From: Candidatus Bathyarchaeota archaeon
GTDB lineage: Archaea; Thermoproteota; Bathyarchaeia; 40CM-2-53-6
Assembly (NCBI GenBank): GCA_005884195.1
Contig: VBBP01000046.1
Location: forward strand, 1-50,455
Length of the DNA: 50,455 nt
Reading direction: 5' to 3'
Under the pieces are notes generated by a model. The model was not told where the DNA came from and ran no database searches. It saw only the letters and a program-made list of their open reading frames with translations. Position numbers and translations under genes: made by a program. How positions within the stretch are numbered: position 1 is the stretch's first letter; each line of letters opens with the position of its first letter. Shown here one piece after another: positions 32,246 through 42,361 of the stretch.

Positions 32246-33517
32246 TTGTTCACCAAGAAGGCCAGCGTCTACTTCGCTCTGGCAACCATTCTCTTGGTGC
32301 TTGGGCTCGTGCTTCAGGACTGGCAGCTCGCCGCACTCGTGCTTCCCATCGCTTCTCTTTTCTTTCTCAGCAACACTAGGGGCCTTCCTGAGAGTGTTAG
32401 AATACGGTTGAACCATCAAGTCATTCCTCGCGATAGTTTCGGAGAGGAAGACATCCATGTCCGAATTGAGATGTCGAACGAGACGGAGAGCACGCTCGGA
32501 AATGTTGAGGTTCACGAGTTGATTCCTGATGCTATCAAGCTTGAGAAAGGAGCCGCTCAGATACGAATGCAACTGAAGGCTCTTGAAGAACAGGATATAC
32601 AGCTAGTCTTCGCGAGTCCGATTAGAGGACATTATTCTATTGGGCCATTGGTCCTTAGGGCGCGAGATCCCTTCGAGCTGTACTTGGTTGAGGTTAAGGT
32701 GGACTCGGAGGTATTGTCGGTAATGCCCCGGCCGGAACGGATCAGGGGTGCGGAACTGAGACCTCGCCATCTAGGTCCTTGGCCTGGGATAATCCCTGCT
32801 CGGACTCTTGGACCAGGAATGGAGTTCTACAGTATGCGGGGATACATTCCAGGCGACGACCCGAAGCGAATCAATTGGAAAGCTTCTGCGAAGCACCGTC
32901 GACTGATCACTAACGAGACAGAGGCAGAGAGGGTTACAGACGTCATGGTCGTGCTAGATACTGACGTTACCTTCTACGAGCCTGCTGAGGCGGAATTGTT
33001 TGAGCGAGGAGTTCGAGCTGCAGCATCCCTTGCGAGCCTCCTTCTCAAACAAGGCAACAGAGTCGGTGTGATACTACAGGGAGAGGAGCGCGGCGTCGTT
33101 GCTCCGGCTTTCGGCAAGAGGCATGAGAGAAACATCCTCTTCCTCCTCGCTGCTGCGAGGCCCGGAAGGGCAGTCATTCCCACGGACTACGTCGTCGCTC
33201 TCCTCGCCAGGCTACTTTTGCCTGCGAGAGCCCAGATAGTCATTATCTCCTCCCTAGTAGACAGTACGTTAGTCGGCGGGATACGAGGACTTGTCGCTGC
33301 GGGGTACAGCGTGCTCGTTCTCTCGCCCTCACCGAAGAATCCGGCCAGGTTCGAGTCCGAGTCAGAGGAAGTGGCTTACCGGATGCTGATGCTGGAGCGG
33401 GCGAACACTCTGATTGCTCTTGAGAAAATCTGCGGCGTGAGCCAGTGGCCAGAGGGTATTCCGCTTTCCGTCATTCTGAGCAAGGTGAGACACGTACGTT
33501 CAATGATCAGGGTCTGA
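32246..33517 (+). CDS. DUF58 domain membrane protein
   Basis: A 423-residue protein with two N-terminal helices (SVYFALATILLVLGLVLQD and AALVLPIASLFFL), a beta-rich middle, and a DUF58 domain: YSMRGYIPGDDPKRINWKAS and then a VWA-like core starting VMVVLDT. DUF58 proteins typically act together with MoxR ATPases. It lies 10 nt after moxR and 23 nt before the last operon gene. The C-terminal region contains another VWA-like strand set (AQIVIISSLVD). Confidence 0.9.
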   Translation: MFTKKASVYFALATILLVLGLVLQDWQLAALVLPIASLFFLSNTRGLPESVRIRLNHQVIPRDSFGEEDIHVRIEMSNETESTLGNVEVHELIPDAIKLEKGAAQIRMQLKALEEQDIQLVFASPIRGHYSIGPLVLRARDPFELYLVEVKVDSEVLSVMPRPERIRGAELRPRHLGPWPGIIPARTLGPGMEFYSMRGYIPGDDPKRINWKASAKHRRLITNETEAERVTDVMVVLDTDVTFYEPAEAELFERGVRAAASLASLLLKQGNRVGVILQGEERGVVAPAFGKRHERNILFLLAAARPGRAVIPTDYVVALLARLLLPARAQIVIISSLVDSTLVGGIRGLVAAGYSVLVLSPSPKNPARFESESEEVAYRMLMLERANTLIALEKICGVSQWPEGIPLSVILSKVRHVRSMIRV

Positions 33518-33540
33518 GTATCGGTTTCAGAATTACAACT

Positions 33541-34107
33541 ATGATGGTTAAGCTGCACTATTTGGTCTTGGCGCCGTGGATCATCTTCACCCTTCCTTCT
33601 CTTGTGTTGTTGGGATTGCAAATCCCGGCCATGCTGGTGGTCTCGGGGGTCGGATTATTGGGGATGTTTGGGAGGAAGGAGTCTATAGCGAGAGCCGCCT
33701 CTCTGAGCCTGGTCGGGCTAGTCATCGGGGGAAAGGTTGGAGAGGATGTTCTAGGAGCGGCGGCCCCCGACACGGCCGTCCTGCTAGTTCAGTTCGTTGC
33801 TGCCATTTTCTTCTTAGAGGCCTGTAGAGTGATCATATCATTCGAGAACGAGAATGGTGAACTTGCGGGGAAGAATGACGAGATATCAACAGGTCTCATG
33901 ACGAAACTTGTCGAGTGGACCCAAGGTCAGCTTGTAGGTCAGGCTCGAATAATCATCGTCTCCCTCGCGCTGTCCTTAGTGTTATTACTCGTCGGTGGTT
34001 TTGCCAACATCTCCTTCAACCAGCTGGGCTTCTCAGCAGCTCTTGTGCTTGTTGTTGTCGGAGTTCTTCTATTCCTCGTAACGAACCGACGTGAACCCGA
34101 ACGATAA
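33541..34107 (+). CDS. Multi-pass membrane protein closing the operon
   Basis: A 188-residue protein from ATG 33541; a frame further upstream overlaps the DUF58 gene but starts with non-membrane residues. It has about six hydrophobic helices (LVLAPWIIFTLPSLVLLGL, IIIVSLALSLVLLLVGGF, SAALVLVVVGVLLFLVT). No domain is recognised. It belongs with the DUF4129-MoxR-DUF58 set by spacing and may form a membrane partner of that complex. Confidence 0.75.
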   Translation: MMVKLHYLVLAPWIIFTLPSLVLLGLQIPAMLVVSGVGLLGMFGRKESIARAASLSLVGLVIGGKVGEDVLGAAAPDTAVLLVQFVAAIFFLEACRVIISFENENGELAGKNDEISTGLMTKLVEWTQGQLVGQARIIIVSLALSLVLLLVGGFANISFNQLGFSAALVLVVVGVLLFLVTNRREPER

Positions 34108-34509
34108 CAAAGGGCTGTGTCAGAGGAGCCGCTCTTGCGTCGCGGGACCGTTGACACATATCTCCTTGTCCGACAGTCACTCGCGTATCTGGCGCAAATT
34201 CGGGCGAGTCTGGCGATTCAAGCGGTGGTCAGGGCTTTGATCGGAAGAGGAAAATCGCGGTTATATCGGCGATTCGCTAACGATTCGTGAGCGAGATTTT
34301 CGAGCCCTCCCAGATCCGAGATCAGGGCTGATTCTGGGCGAATCCGTCACTGTTTTGAAACGGATCACACGATCTTCTCACCATAGCCTTTAGGGAATCC
34401 ATGCTTGGGCTTCTTGTCCAAAACGAGGACCCATGCGGAATTCGGATAGGAGGCTACGAACTGGGTTCCTGGAAGATGCTATTAGGACGCGATTCCTGTC
34501 TTTAGGCTC
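34108..34509. other. 400-bp intergenic stretch with inverted repeats
   Basis: No gene. Three imperfect inverted repeats are visible: TGTGTCA/TGACACA (34116-34158), AGCCCT/AGGGCT around 34300-34330, and ATCCGT/ACGGAT around 34340-34365. They are not followed by T-runs. They may be operators or parts of an RNA, or chance. Confidence 0.35.
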
Positions 34510-35886
34510 GTGAAAGAGCAGAGCCTGAGACAGGCCTTCGACTACATCCAGAAAAACAGGGAGCCATTCCTCCGAGACTTCCGCACCCTACTCCGACAAC
34601 CCAGCGTATCCGCCCTGGGAGAAGGTATTACGGACTGTGCCCGAATCGTCAAGAAGAACATGGACGCTGCAGGAATCAAGACCCAGATTCTTCCCGAAGA
34701 AAACGGTAACCCGATCGTCTATGGAGAAGTAAAATCGAGATCCTCCAGCAAGACCCTGCTGATTTACGGCCACTACGACGTTCAACCTGTCGAGCCCTTG
34801 GAAGAATGGGACTCGCCACCATTCGACGCGAAATTGCAGGGCAAGAAGATAGTGTCGAGAGGTGCGGCCGACAGCAAGAACAACGTCACCAGCTGCGTCA
34901 AAGCTACGGAGAGTTTCCTGAAAGCGACTGGTGATGTCCCGCTCAACTTGAAATTTCTTTTCGAAGGCGAAGAAGAGATCGGCAGTCCCCACCTTCCAGG
35001 ATTCATCGATGAGAACAAGGAGCGACTGAAGGCTGATAGTGTCGTGTGTTACGACGGAGATTTCGACGAGACAGGTCGGCCCAAGATCAGCCTAGGCGTC
35101 AAAGGACTACTCTATGTCGAACTAAGATGTAAGAAGGCCAGAGAAGATCTTCACTCATCCTACGCGCCGTTGGTCGATAATCCAGCCTGGCGACTAGTCT
35201 GGGCGCTGAACACGATGAAAAGCCCCGAGGGAAAGATATTGATCAAGGGATGGTACGATGACGTCGAACCATTCACTCCCGCCCAGTCGAAGCTGGTGAG
35301 TAAGATTCCGTTCAGAGGAGAAAACTATCTCAAAGAATGGGGCCTGAAAAAATTCCTCAATGCAAAGACAAACGGAGAGGCTTTGAAAAAATACTTGATG
35401 GAGCCAACATGCACGATTTGTGGATTCAAAACAGGATACATCGGACAAGGATCCAAAACCGTGCTTCCCGGAAGGGCGATGCTGAAGATCGACTTCCGGC
35501 TCGTATACAACCAGAACCCGAAAAAACTTCTTGGAATCTTGAAGGGTCATCTGCACCAGCACGGTTTCGATGACATCCAAGTCAAGGCTCTAGGATTTCT
35601 GGAGCCTTCCCGGACGAAACCGTCTGCGCCAATTGCTAAGGCTGCAGCTCGGGCCGCAAAGATAGCCTACGGACGTAGCCCGGTGGTTCTGCCGAGAAAC
35701 CCGGCCTCTGGTCCAGATTACCTATTCACGAAACGACTAGGTTTAGACAGTATTTGGACAGGAAGCGGGCCGCCCTCTGCTTACAGCCACGCGCACGCGC
35801 CAAACGAATATACAACAACAGATGATTTCATGGCAGGAATACGATACATTACAGCCATAATCCACCAATACGCCAGCATGGCCTGA
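34510..35886 (+). CDS. M20 family metallopeptidase (dipeptidase, CNDP/DapE-like)
   Basis: A 458-residue enzyme starting at GTG 34510. Metal and catalytic motifs are YGHYDVQP (His88), RGAADSKNN (Asp121) and FEGEEEIGSP (Glu155 as general base, Glu156 ligand). A dimerisation lid domain occupies the middle, and a later AYSHAHAPNEY holds the last ligand His. It is closest in pattern to dipeptidases and acylases of the CNDP type, cytosolic, hydrolysing dipeptides or N-acyl amino acids. The real substrate is not readable. It stands alone, with 400 bp upstream and 700 bp downstream free of genes. Confidence 0.93.
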   Translation: MKEQSLRQAFDYIQKNREPFLRDFRTLLRQPSVSALGEGITDCARIVKKNMDAAGIKTQILPEENGNPIVYGEVKSRSSSKTLLIYGHYDVQPVEPLEEWDSPPFDAKLQGKKIVSRGAADSKNNVTSCVKATESFLKATGDVPLNLKFLFEGEEEIGSPHLPGFIDENKERLKADSVVCYDGDFDETGRPKISLGVKGLLYVELRCKKAREDLHSSYAPLVDNPAWRLVWALNTMKSPEGKILIKGWYDDVEPFTPAQSKLVSKIPFRGENYLKEWGLKKFLNAKTNGEALKKYLMEPTCTICGFKTGYIGQGSKTVLPGRAMLKIDFRLVYNQNPKKLLGILKGHLHQHGFDDIQVKALGFLEPSRTKPSAPIAKAAARAAKIAYGRSPVVLPRNPASGPDYLFTKRLGLDSIWTGSGPPSAYSHAHAPNEYTTTDDFMAGIRYITAIIHQYASMA

Positions 35887-36592
35887 TCGCTCTCTACGAT
35901 CACGAGGCAGCCACCTGGGCGACCGGGGTTCGACTATGGTCCGGGTCATTCATCTTCCACGTTAGAGTCCAAGGTAAGGTTGGCTCTTGAACCGAGCAGG
36001 GCAGGTCGAGGTTAAGAACAGGCTAAGCCTCGGTTGCCGTACATTATAGTGTCAAGAAAGGAATTCCAATATCGCATAACGCCTGAAGTCTTTCTGGGAT
36101 CTTTGCTGCGAACTCATCATGCGCAGTTTCAAGGTCCGATCGTCACTTTGAGCGATAGAGGGAGAAGTGAGTGGGCGGGTCCCAGGCACAGCCCGAACCA
36201 AGAGCGAGATAGCTCTTGGGTGGTCATCAGGTTGGAAACCTGGAATCCGACAGGATCAAAAACGTTGAACGACGCCTAATAACCAGTTGTCACCTTGTGA
36301 GGCTTGTCAACCATTCGTTTGTTGTATATTCTTCCTTCCGCGTTTTGTCGACATGTCTCGTGAGTAACTGTCGCACAGCGTCAAAGTTTCGAAATGTTCT
36401 TATTGTTTGGAAGACCTTGTGTGTTTTGGTCATCAGGTTGAGGAGTTACGTCAGAAACAAAATAGCTGACGCGCTTCATGGTTGCGAGCGTCAAACCAGC
36501 ATGGCGAGAGCGAATGGTTTGCTCTCCCGCCTGAGGCTGGGAGACAATTCTAGCTGACGCTAGTTGCCCGCGGTCGAAGACCGCTTCTGGCC
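35887..36592. other. 700-bp gene-free region carrying the structured element
   Basis: No protein-coding gene is supported; the open frames here have no recognisable content. The stretch contains the minus-strand structured element (36177-36248), a short match to its core (36427-36440), and the upstream region of the large PKD protein gene. Confidence 0.5.
36177..36248 (-). ncRNA. Candidate structured RNA element, copy A
   Basis: Read on the minus strand it has an outer stem (36248-36239 pairing with 36186-36177, 9 of 10 pairs), a conserved loop AACCTGATGACCACCC, an inner hairpin of 8 bp (CCAAGAGC...GCTCTTGG) with a 6-nt loop, and TTCGGG before the closing strand. A homologous element lies at 44059-44137. 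The loop bases are kept and the stem and hairpin bases change in a paired way, which supports a functional RNA. The role is unknown, and it matches no riboswitch or guide RNA I can name. Confidence 0.55.
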
Positions 36593-39500
36593 ATGTTGCT
36601 GCTGGCGTCAATCGCACTCGCTTTACCAGCAACAGCGTTTGTGGCTTCCAACTATCAGTCTCATACTCCTAGAGCGATACAGGCGTCTCTGGCCAACGCT
36701 CCGTTCGACCATATCGTAACTGTAGTGCTGGAAAATCAGGGACTTTGTAGCGTTTATGTTGGATGCGGCGGTTCAGGTACATACGAAAGCCAGCTAGCGG
36801 ACCAAAACGTTCTGGTCAATACTTGGGGCACAATCAATCACAACAGCGAACCAAACTACATCGCGTTACTAGGCGCGATAAACGATGGCAGCACAAGCAA
36901 CGACGGCGTCTGTTGCTACTTCGAAACCACACCTAACATCATAGACAGAATAGAGTCCGGTGGACTCACATGGCAAGCCTTCGCCGAGGACGCCGGAGGC
37001 TCAGGAACCTGCAGCTTCAGTCCGCCGAGAAGTGGAGACCACTTCCCTTTCATCGACTTCTCTGACATGAACACAGCGAGCAGATGCTCCCGCTTCCTGA
37101 CAACCGCATCATCAACCGACCCGGAGTTTCTTGCCGCGCTAAACACACCTAACCCTGCAAATTTCATCTGGCTAACGCCGAATGACAATGACAACGGACA
37201 TGACACGGGCGTGTCAGGAGCTGATTCCTATCTCTCAGCTCTGGTACCGAAAATCCTGAGCAGCGCAGAATTCACAACGACAAAAGCAACCTTACTATTA
37301 CTCTACGACGAAGGATACAGCCAGTGCACCAACACTGGAGGAATTGGAGAGTGCATCTACGCATCCTTCAGCGGACCGGCAGCGAACAAGGGCGTGCAGA
37401 TCAGCCCAGCCGGCGCATCTCACTACTCCTATCTATCTACGATCGAAGCAGCATGGGGACTACCATCGATCAATTCCAACGATGCGGGAGCACCAAACAT
37501 GCTCGCTGCCTTTGCTACCTCTTGTACCACCAACTGTCCCCCACCACCCCTCTCAACAAGTTTTACAGCATCTCCGTCTACGCCGCTCGTGAATGTCCAA
37601 GTAATTTTCACGGCAACGACAACAGGAGGAACGGCGCCCTACACAGTAAGTTGGAATTTTGGCGATGGAACAACCGGAACGGGAGCGTCGATCACACACA
37701 TCTATGCTAGCGCTGGCTCGTTCATGGTGACCGAGACAACAAGAGATTCATCCTCACCCGCCCAGACAGCGGCGAGCTCGAACACACTGACTGTTAGTAC
37801 TTCACTACTCTTATCGACGAACCTTACCTTCCTTCCCACAACCCCATCAGTCAACTCGCCGGTCACTTTTACCGCCGCGACGACAGGTGGAATCGCACCC
37901 TACACGATCAGCTGGAGCTTCGGCGACGGTGCAACAGGAACAGGAACGATTGCAAGCCACACTTACACCACAGCCCACTCCTTCACCGTAACTGAGACAG
38001 CGAAGGATTCGTCCTCACCCCAGCAAACAGCAACGAACTCACAAACGGTACTGGTCTTACCTTCGCTAAGCGGGAACTTTGGGAGTTGCACAAATCTTCC
38101 TCAGGGCTGGAGTTGTGGTAATTCTGCTCCGTCAACAAGCTCTGCCACGATTGTTAACGGGGTACTTGAGACGCGCGAGTCAAATCCAGGGCTGGGAAAC
38201 GACATCAACTACTACTACGCCACGACGCAAAAAGGAGCGTTTCCTTGGAGTCCATGCCAGGCTCCAGTGTCAGGTGTTATTCCAACTGGAATGACGGATG
38301 TGAGTGCGAACTTCACCGTTCTCTCCTACAATCCAGGCCCAAATCCAAGCTCGGATAGATACCATATCTATATCGCACTCTACTTTTGGCTTCCCAATGG
38401 GCCCGTTTCCGCCGGTGGCTCAACTTACCAGTGTCTTGACACTCAAGTCCGAGTAGAAAACGTAGGGGGAATATTCAGTGCGATTGGTTCTACTGCAACC
38501 TACAATCCGGGAGACTCATTTGGCTGGGATCAGGTTACACTGCAGACTAGTTTAGGACAATCGGGCACGCTAACCGCCAATGTGGCGCAACAATGCCAAG
38601 CTGACTTGGCAGCCTGGGGAATACCGACGAATACTCCGTGTGAACTAGCAGGAATAGAGATTGGAACGGAAGGTTTCCAGTTCCAGGAACTGAACGTGAA
38701 CTGGTACAATGTGAAACTCACGACTGTGACGCCCCCTGTGTTGACCGCAAGCCTCAGCTTCACACCATCTTCTCCAATCACAGGTCAGACCATATCATTC
38801 ACTGGCAGCGTAGGGGGCGGAACAACGCCCTATGCATACTCATGGAGTTTTGGAGATGGTGTCACGTCCATCGGGCAGAACCCAAGCCACACCTATTCCT
38901 CGCCTGGGACATACACCGTTACTCTGACAGTAACCGACGCTAGCAGCCCGCAACAAAAGGCGACCGCGAGTAAGACTCTAACGGTAACGGTCCCTGCGCT
39001 GAAGGTCTCATTTACCTTCACACCCTCATCGCCTCAGGCAAACAGCTTGATCACTTTCACGGGGTCCGGCTCCGGAGGAATAACTCCATACGTCTACTCT
39101 TGGGCGTTCGGAGATGGCCAGACCGCATCAGGCGCGAGCGTGACTCACACCTATACGACCGCAGGTACTTTCACTGTCACGCTTACACTAACCGACGCCG
39201 CTAATACTCAAGTTATTTCGACTCAGAGCCTTACTATTGCTCCACTCCCTATTGCTCCGAGTTTCACTGTGAGCACTGACCCAACGGAAGTCAACCTACC
39301 TGTATCCTTTAGCGCTACGGCTAGCGGTGGTACTCCACCCTACGTCAGCTTCAGCTGGAACTTTGGAGACGGCTCAGCACCGGCTACCGGTAACCCCATC
39401 ACGCATGCATACGCTTCTGCCGGAACCTTCAGCGTCACCGTCACAGTAACGGACTCAGCAGGCGAGACGGGAACGTCGGCGGCTCAATCAGTGGTCGTGA

Positions 39501-42316
39501 ACGCCAATCTCGCCGTGTCTAGCATTACCGCTAGTCCAAACCCAGCTAGTACCGGACAAACGATCACCTTCATCGCCACGACTTCAGGAGGCGTTGCACC
39601 TGTGACGTGCACTTGGAACTTCGGCGATGGTGCTACAGGAACAGGATGCTCGACCACTCACATATACAGTACCGCAGGTAATGTCACGGGAAGTGTAGTA
39701 GTGACGGACGTTCTCAGCGTTGCAATGTCAAAAAGCATCGGGGTGAAAATTATTCCTGCTCCCCAATGCACGGTCAGTCTAGTCTTCGGCCCAGCCACAC
39801 CCGAGGCGACTTCCCCAGTCGGTTTCACCGCCGCGGCAACCAACTGCACCGCGCCAGTTTCTTTCGCGTGGTCCTTTGGGGATGGGAACACAGGGTCCGG
39901 TGTTACTGCGGCTCACATCTATAGCACGAGCGGGACATTCAGCGTCAGCGTGACTGCCACGGACTCGTCTTCGCCATCACAGATCGCGACGAGCTCGAAA
40001 TCCGTCACTGTTGTCGCAGCCCTGGCCGTGCCATCTATTACCGCCAGTCCAAACCCGAACGATGCAGGTGCCTCTAGCAGCTTCTCGGCCAGTATCAATG
40101 GTGGTGTCGGAGCGGTCTCTTGCAACTGGACCTTTGGCGATGGCACCTCAAGTACCGGATGCTCCACGACACACGCCTACTCTAATCCAGGAACCTTCAT
40201 GGTCGTCGTGACCGCTCAAGATAGTCTCGGAGTCACCGCGTCAAAAACCGTTTCAGAAGTTATCAACGCGCAGCCAACCGTTAGCTTCACGATCACGCCT
40301 ACGTCCCCGGTGGTTAACCAGTCAGTGACTCTCACAGCAACTACTGCCGGTGGAACGAATCCGTTCACTTTCGGTTGGAACTTCGGTGATAATAGCTCCG
40401 CGAGTGGAAACGTCGTTAACCACACCTACTCCTCCGCAGGGTCTTACATCGTCACCCTTACGGCCAAGGATGCTAACGCCCAAACAGTGACATCAACTCA
40501 GACCCTGCTTGTTGCACAATCGCCTCCGACTACTATCTTCGCGGTGACACCCTCATCAGGCCTAACAGTCGGACAGCTCGCCAGCTTCAGAGCCTCCGTC
40601 TCAGGTGGAACATCTCCTTACACGTTCAACTGGAACTTTGGTGATGGGACCACAGCTTCAGGAAATCCAGTAAATCACAGCTTCAACATGCCCGGGACTT
40701 ACACGGTCACAGTAACGGTGGCTGATGCCAACGCCCAGACCGCGACAGCAACCTCCAGCGTCTTGGTCAATCCGCTTACACTTGTAGTGACGATCAGTGG
40801 ACCAACGACTGGAACCGTGGGCTCTGCGGTGACGTTCACTGCGACTGGGTCAGGAGGGACGACACCGTACACGTTTGGATGGACCTCAACAGCGGGCAAT
40901 CCGGTTTCAGGCACGGGCGCAAGTTTCTCCTCGATTTACAGTGCAATAGGGACTTTCATGGTTTCAGTCACGATCACCGATGCAAACTTGAACACGTCCA
41001 TTGCTTCGCAGAATGTGACAATAGTAGCCCTTCCAATCTCTGCAAACTTCACTGTCTCGACCAACCCAACAATTGGCGTTCAAGTTACCTTCGTTGCATC
41101 TGCTTCAGGAGGCACTGGTGGATACTCGTACAGCTGGAGCTTTGGAGACAGCAGTGCCGCAACAGGAAACCCAGCCTCGCACACTTACACAACAGATGGG
41201 TCCCTCACAGTCACGCTGACCGTTACAGATTCAAGTATGACCCAGACAACCATCACGCAGATCATAACCGTCTCTCCGTCTGCCCCCACGCCCCTCAGGA
41301 CCAGCTTTACAATGAGTTCAACATCCGCACAAGCAGGACAACCAGTCACCTTCTCAGCAATTGCGATCGGGGGAACCTCTCCCTACGCCTACTCGTGGAA
41401 CTTTGGCGACTCGTCATTCTCGACCGGGAACCCGGTCTCTCACACTTTCGCGGCGGGGAACTACACTGTTTCCCTGACGGTTACCGACAGTTCCGTTCTC
41501 AGCGAAACGGCTGTTGCCTCCCAAACCATCACAATCACGACAGGACAACTTACACTGCTTGTTCCCAGCTCTCAGACTATCAACGAGGGCTCTCCACTCA
41601 CTTTCAACGTCTCAGCGACTGGCGATCCCTCACGGACAATCAGTATTGCATGCGACAACTGCCACGCCCTTGGAGCAGCTTTCACAACGAATGGCGGCCT
41701 CGGTTTCTCGTCTGGGAACTTTACCTGGACACCGTCTGAGGGTCAAGGTTCAAGCACTTACCTGGTGAGAATATCCGCATCAGACGGGGCGCTAGTTGTA
41801 TCGGCCAACGTAAGCATCTTCGTAAATGAAGTAATCGAGCAACCAGTGCTGATCGTCCCAGGACCCATCCATGTTAGCCAAGGAGACATCATTCATTTCA
41901 TGGTAAATCTAACTGACCCTGATAGCGCAGCGGATGACGTGACCCTCGCAGCGAGCGGACTTCCCAACGGCGCGAGCTTCGACCCTTCGACTGGAATCTT
42001 CTACTGGAACGTCAGTTCTGTACAGCCAGGCCCATATGTAATCACGTTCACGGCGACCAGCGACGGCTCACCAGCCCTCCAGGATTCGAATATAGTAACC
42101 ATTCACGTGGACAATGGAAACGGCAAATGTTTCTTCTGCAACTTCTTCTCGACCGCCCGAAGCGTCTTACACGCTTCGACTTTACCGACCAATCTTTGGT
42201 TGCTCCTCGTTGGTGGTACGATTGGATTGACAACCACTCTTGCCGTGATGACCAGGCGGGCCCGCGCGCACCTTCGGCCATCTCGGCGAAAAGTCCGCTA
42301 CGTTAAGAAAGAATAA
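36593..42316 (+). CDS. Giant surface phosphoesterase with 13 PKD-like repeats
   Basis: A 1907-residue exported protein. After an N-terminal signal sequence (LLLASIALALPATAF) comes a phosphoesterase domain of the acid phosphatase/phospholipase C type (residues ~40-310): HIVTVVLENQG, HNSEPNYIALLGA, DNGHDTGVSGADSYLSAL and LLLYDEGYS. Next are two PKD-like repeats, an unassigned ~210-residue domain (LSGNFGSC... NVGGIFSAIG), then eleven more PKD-like repeats marked by W(N/S)FGDG; repeat 11 lacks that motif. Two Ig-like domains (SQTINEGSPLTFNV and GDIIHFMVNLTDPD) follow, then a C-terminal helix and basic tail. It probably sits on the cell surface; the enzyme substrate is unknown. Confidence 0.87.
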   Translation: MLLLASIALALPATAFVASNYQSHTPRAIQASLANAPFDHIVTVVLENQGLCSVYVGCGGSGTYESQLADQNVLVNTWGTINHNSEPNYIALLGAINDGSTSNDGVCCYFETTPNIIDRIESGGLTWQAFAEDAGGSGTCSFSPPRSGDHFPFIDFSDMNTASRCSRFLTTASSTDPEFLAALNTPNPANFIWLTPNDNDNGHDTGVSGADSYLSALVPKILSSAEFTTTKATLLLLYDEGYSQCTNTGGIGECIYASFSGPAANKGVQISPAGASHYSYLSTIEAAWGLPSINSNDAGAPNMLAAFATSCTTNCPPPPLSTSFTASPSTPLVNVQVIFTATTTGGTAPYTVSWNFGDGTTGTGASITHIYASAGSFMVTETTRDSSSPAQTAASSNTLTVSTSLLLSTNLTFLPTTPSVNSPVTFTAATTGGIAPYTISWSFGDGATGTGTIASHTYTTAHSFTVTETAKDSSSPQQTATNSQTVLVLPSLSGNFGSCTNLPQGWSCGNSAPSTSSATIVNGVLETRESNPGLGNDINYYYATTQKGAFPWSPCQAPVSGVIPTGMTDVSANFTVLSYNPGPNPSSDRYHIYIALYFWLPNGPVSAGGSTYQCLDTQVRVENVGGIFSAIGSTATYNPGDSFGWDQVTLQTSLGQSGTLTANVAQQCQADLAAWGIPTNTPCELAGIEIGTEGFQFQELNVNWYNVKLTTVTPPVLTASLSFTPSSPITGQTISFTGSVGGGTTPYAYSWSFGDGVTSIGQNPSHTYSSPGTYTVTLTVTDASSPQQKATASKTLTVTVPALKVSFTFTPSSPQANSLITFTGSGSGGITPYVYSWAFGDGQTASGASVTHTYTTAGTFTVTLTLTDAANTQVISTQSLTIAPLPIAPSFTVSTDPTEVNLPVSFSATASGGTPPYVSFSWNFGDGSAPATGNPITHAYASAGTFSVTVTVTDSAGETGTSAAQSVVVNANLAVSSITASPNPASTGQTITFIATTSGGVAPVTCTWNFGDGATGTGCSTTHIYSTAGNVTGSVVVTDVLSVAMSKSIGVKIIPAPQCTVSLVFGPATPEATSPVGFTAAATNCTAPVSFAWSFGDGNTGSGVTAAHIYSTSGTFSVSVTATDSSSPSQIATSSKSVTVVAALAVPSITASPNPNDAGASSSFSASINGGVGAVSCNWTFGDGTSSTGCSTTHAYSNPGTFMVVVTAQDSLGVTASKTVSEVINAQPTVSFTITPTSPVVNQSVTLTATTAGGTNPFTFGWNFGDNSSASGNVVNHTYSSAGSYIVTLTAKDANAQTVTSTQTLLVAQSPPTTIFAVTPSSGLTVGQLASFRASVSGGTSPYTFNWNFGDGTTASGNPVNHSFNMPGTYTVTVTVADANAQTATATSSVLVNPLTLVVTISGPTTGTVGSAVTFTATGSGGTTPYTFGWTSTAGNPVSGTGASFSSIYSAIGTFMVSVTITDANLNTSIASQNVTIVALPISANFTVSTNPTIGVQVTFVASASGGTGGYSYSWSFGDSSAATGNPASHTYTTDGSLTVTLTVTDSSMTQTTITQIITVSPSAPTPLRTSFTMSSTSAQAGQPVTFSAIAIGGTSPYAYSWNFGDSSFSTGNPVSHTFAAGNYTVSLTVTDSSVLSETAVASQTITITTGQLTLLVPSSQTINEGSPLTFNVSATGDPSRTISIACDNCHALGAAFTTNGGLGFSSGNFTWTPSEGQGSSTYLVRISASDGALVVSANVSIFVNEVIEQPVLIVPGPIHVSQGDIIHFMVNLTDPDSAADDVTLAASGLPNGASFDPSTGIFYWNVSSVQPGPYVITFTATSDGSPALQDSNIVTIHVDNGNGKCFFCNFFSTARSVLHASTLPTNLWLLLVGGTIGLTTTLAVMTRRARAHLRPSRRKVRYVKKE

Positions 42317-42361
42317 ACAATTCCCTGTTCAGTGTAGTGTGATGACGGAAAAGCCACTTCG

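Noticed and set aside
34108-34509. A tRNA or small RNA gene suggested by inverted repeats
   Set aside because: No T-arm, no acceptor pairing, and no conserved motif; the repeats are short.
36177-36248. Fluoride (crcB) riboswitch or box C/D guide RNA because of CTGATGA
   Set aside because: The remaining crcB consensus and a D box at proper distance are missing, and the element does not precede a plausible target gene on its own strand.
36034-36557. Small plus-strand ORFs in the gap before the PKD gene
   Set aside because: They cross the structured element, and their sequences show no fold or conservation cues.
40879-41739. A 286-codon frame inside the PKD gene
   Set aside because: Shadow of the repetitive PKD coding sequence in another frame; residues are unnatural.
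36593-42316. Nucleotide-level tandem repeats or CRISPR-like array in the PKD region
   Set aside because: Repeats are at protein level only; there are no constant direct repeats or spacers.
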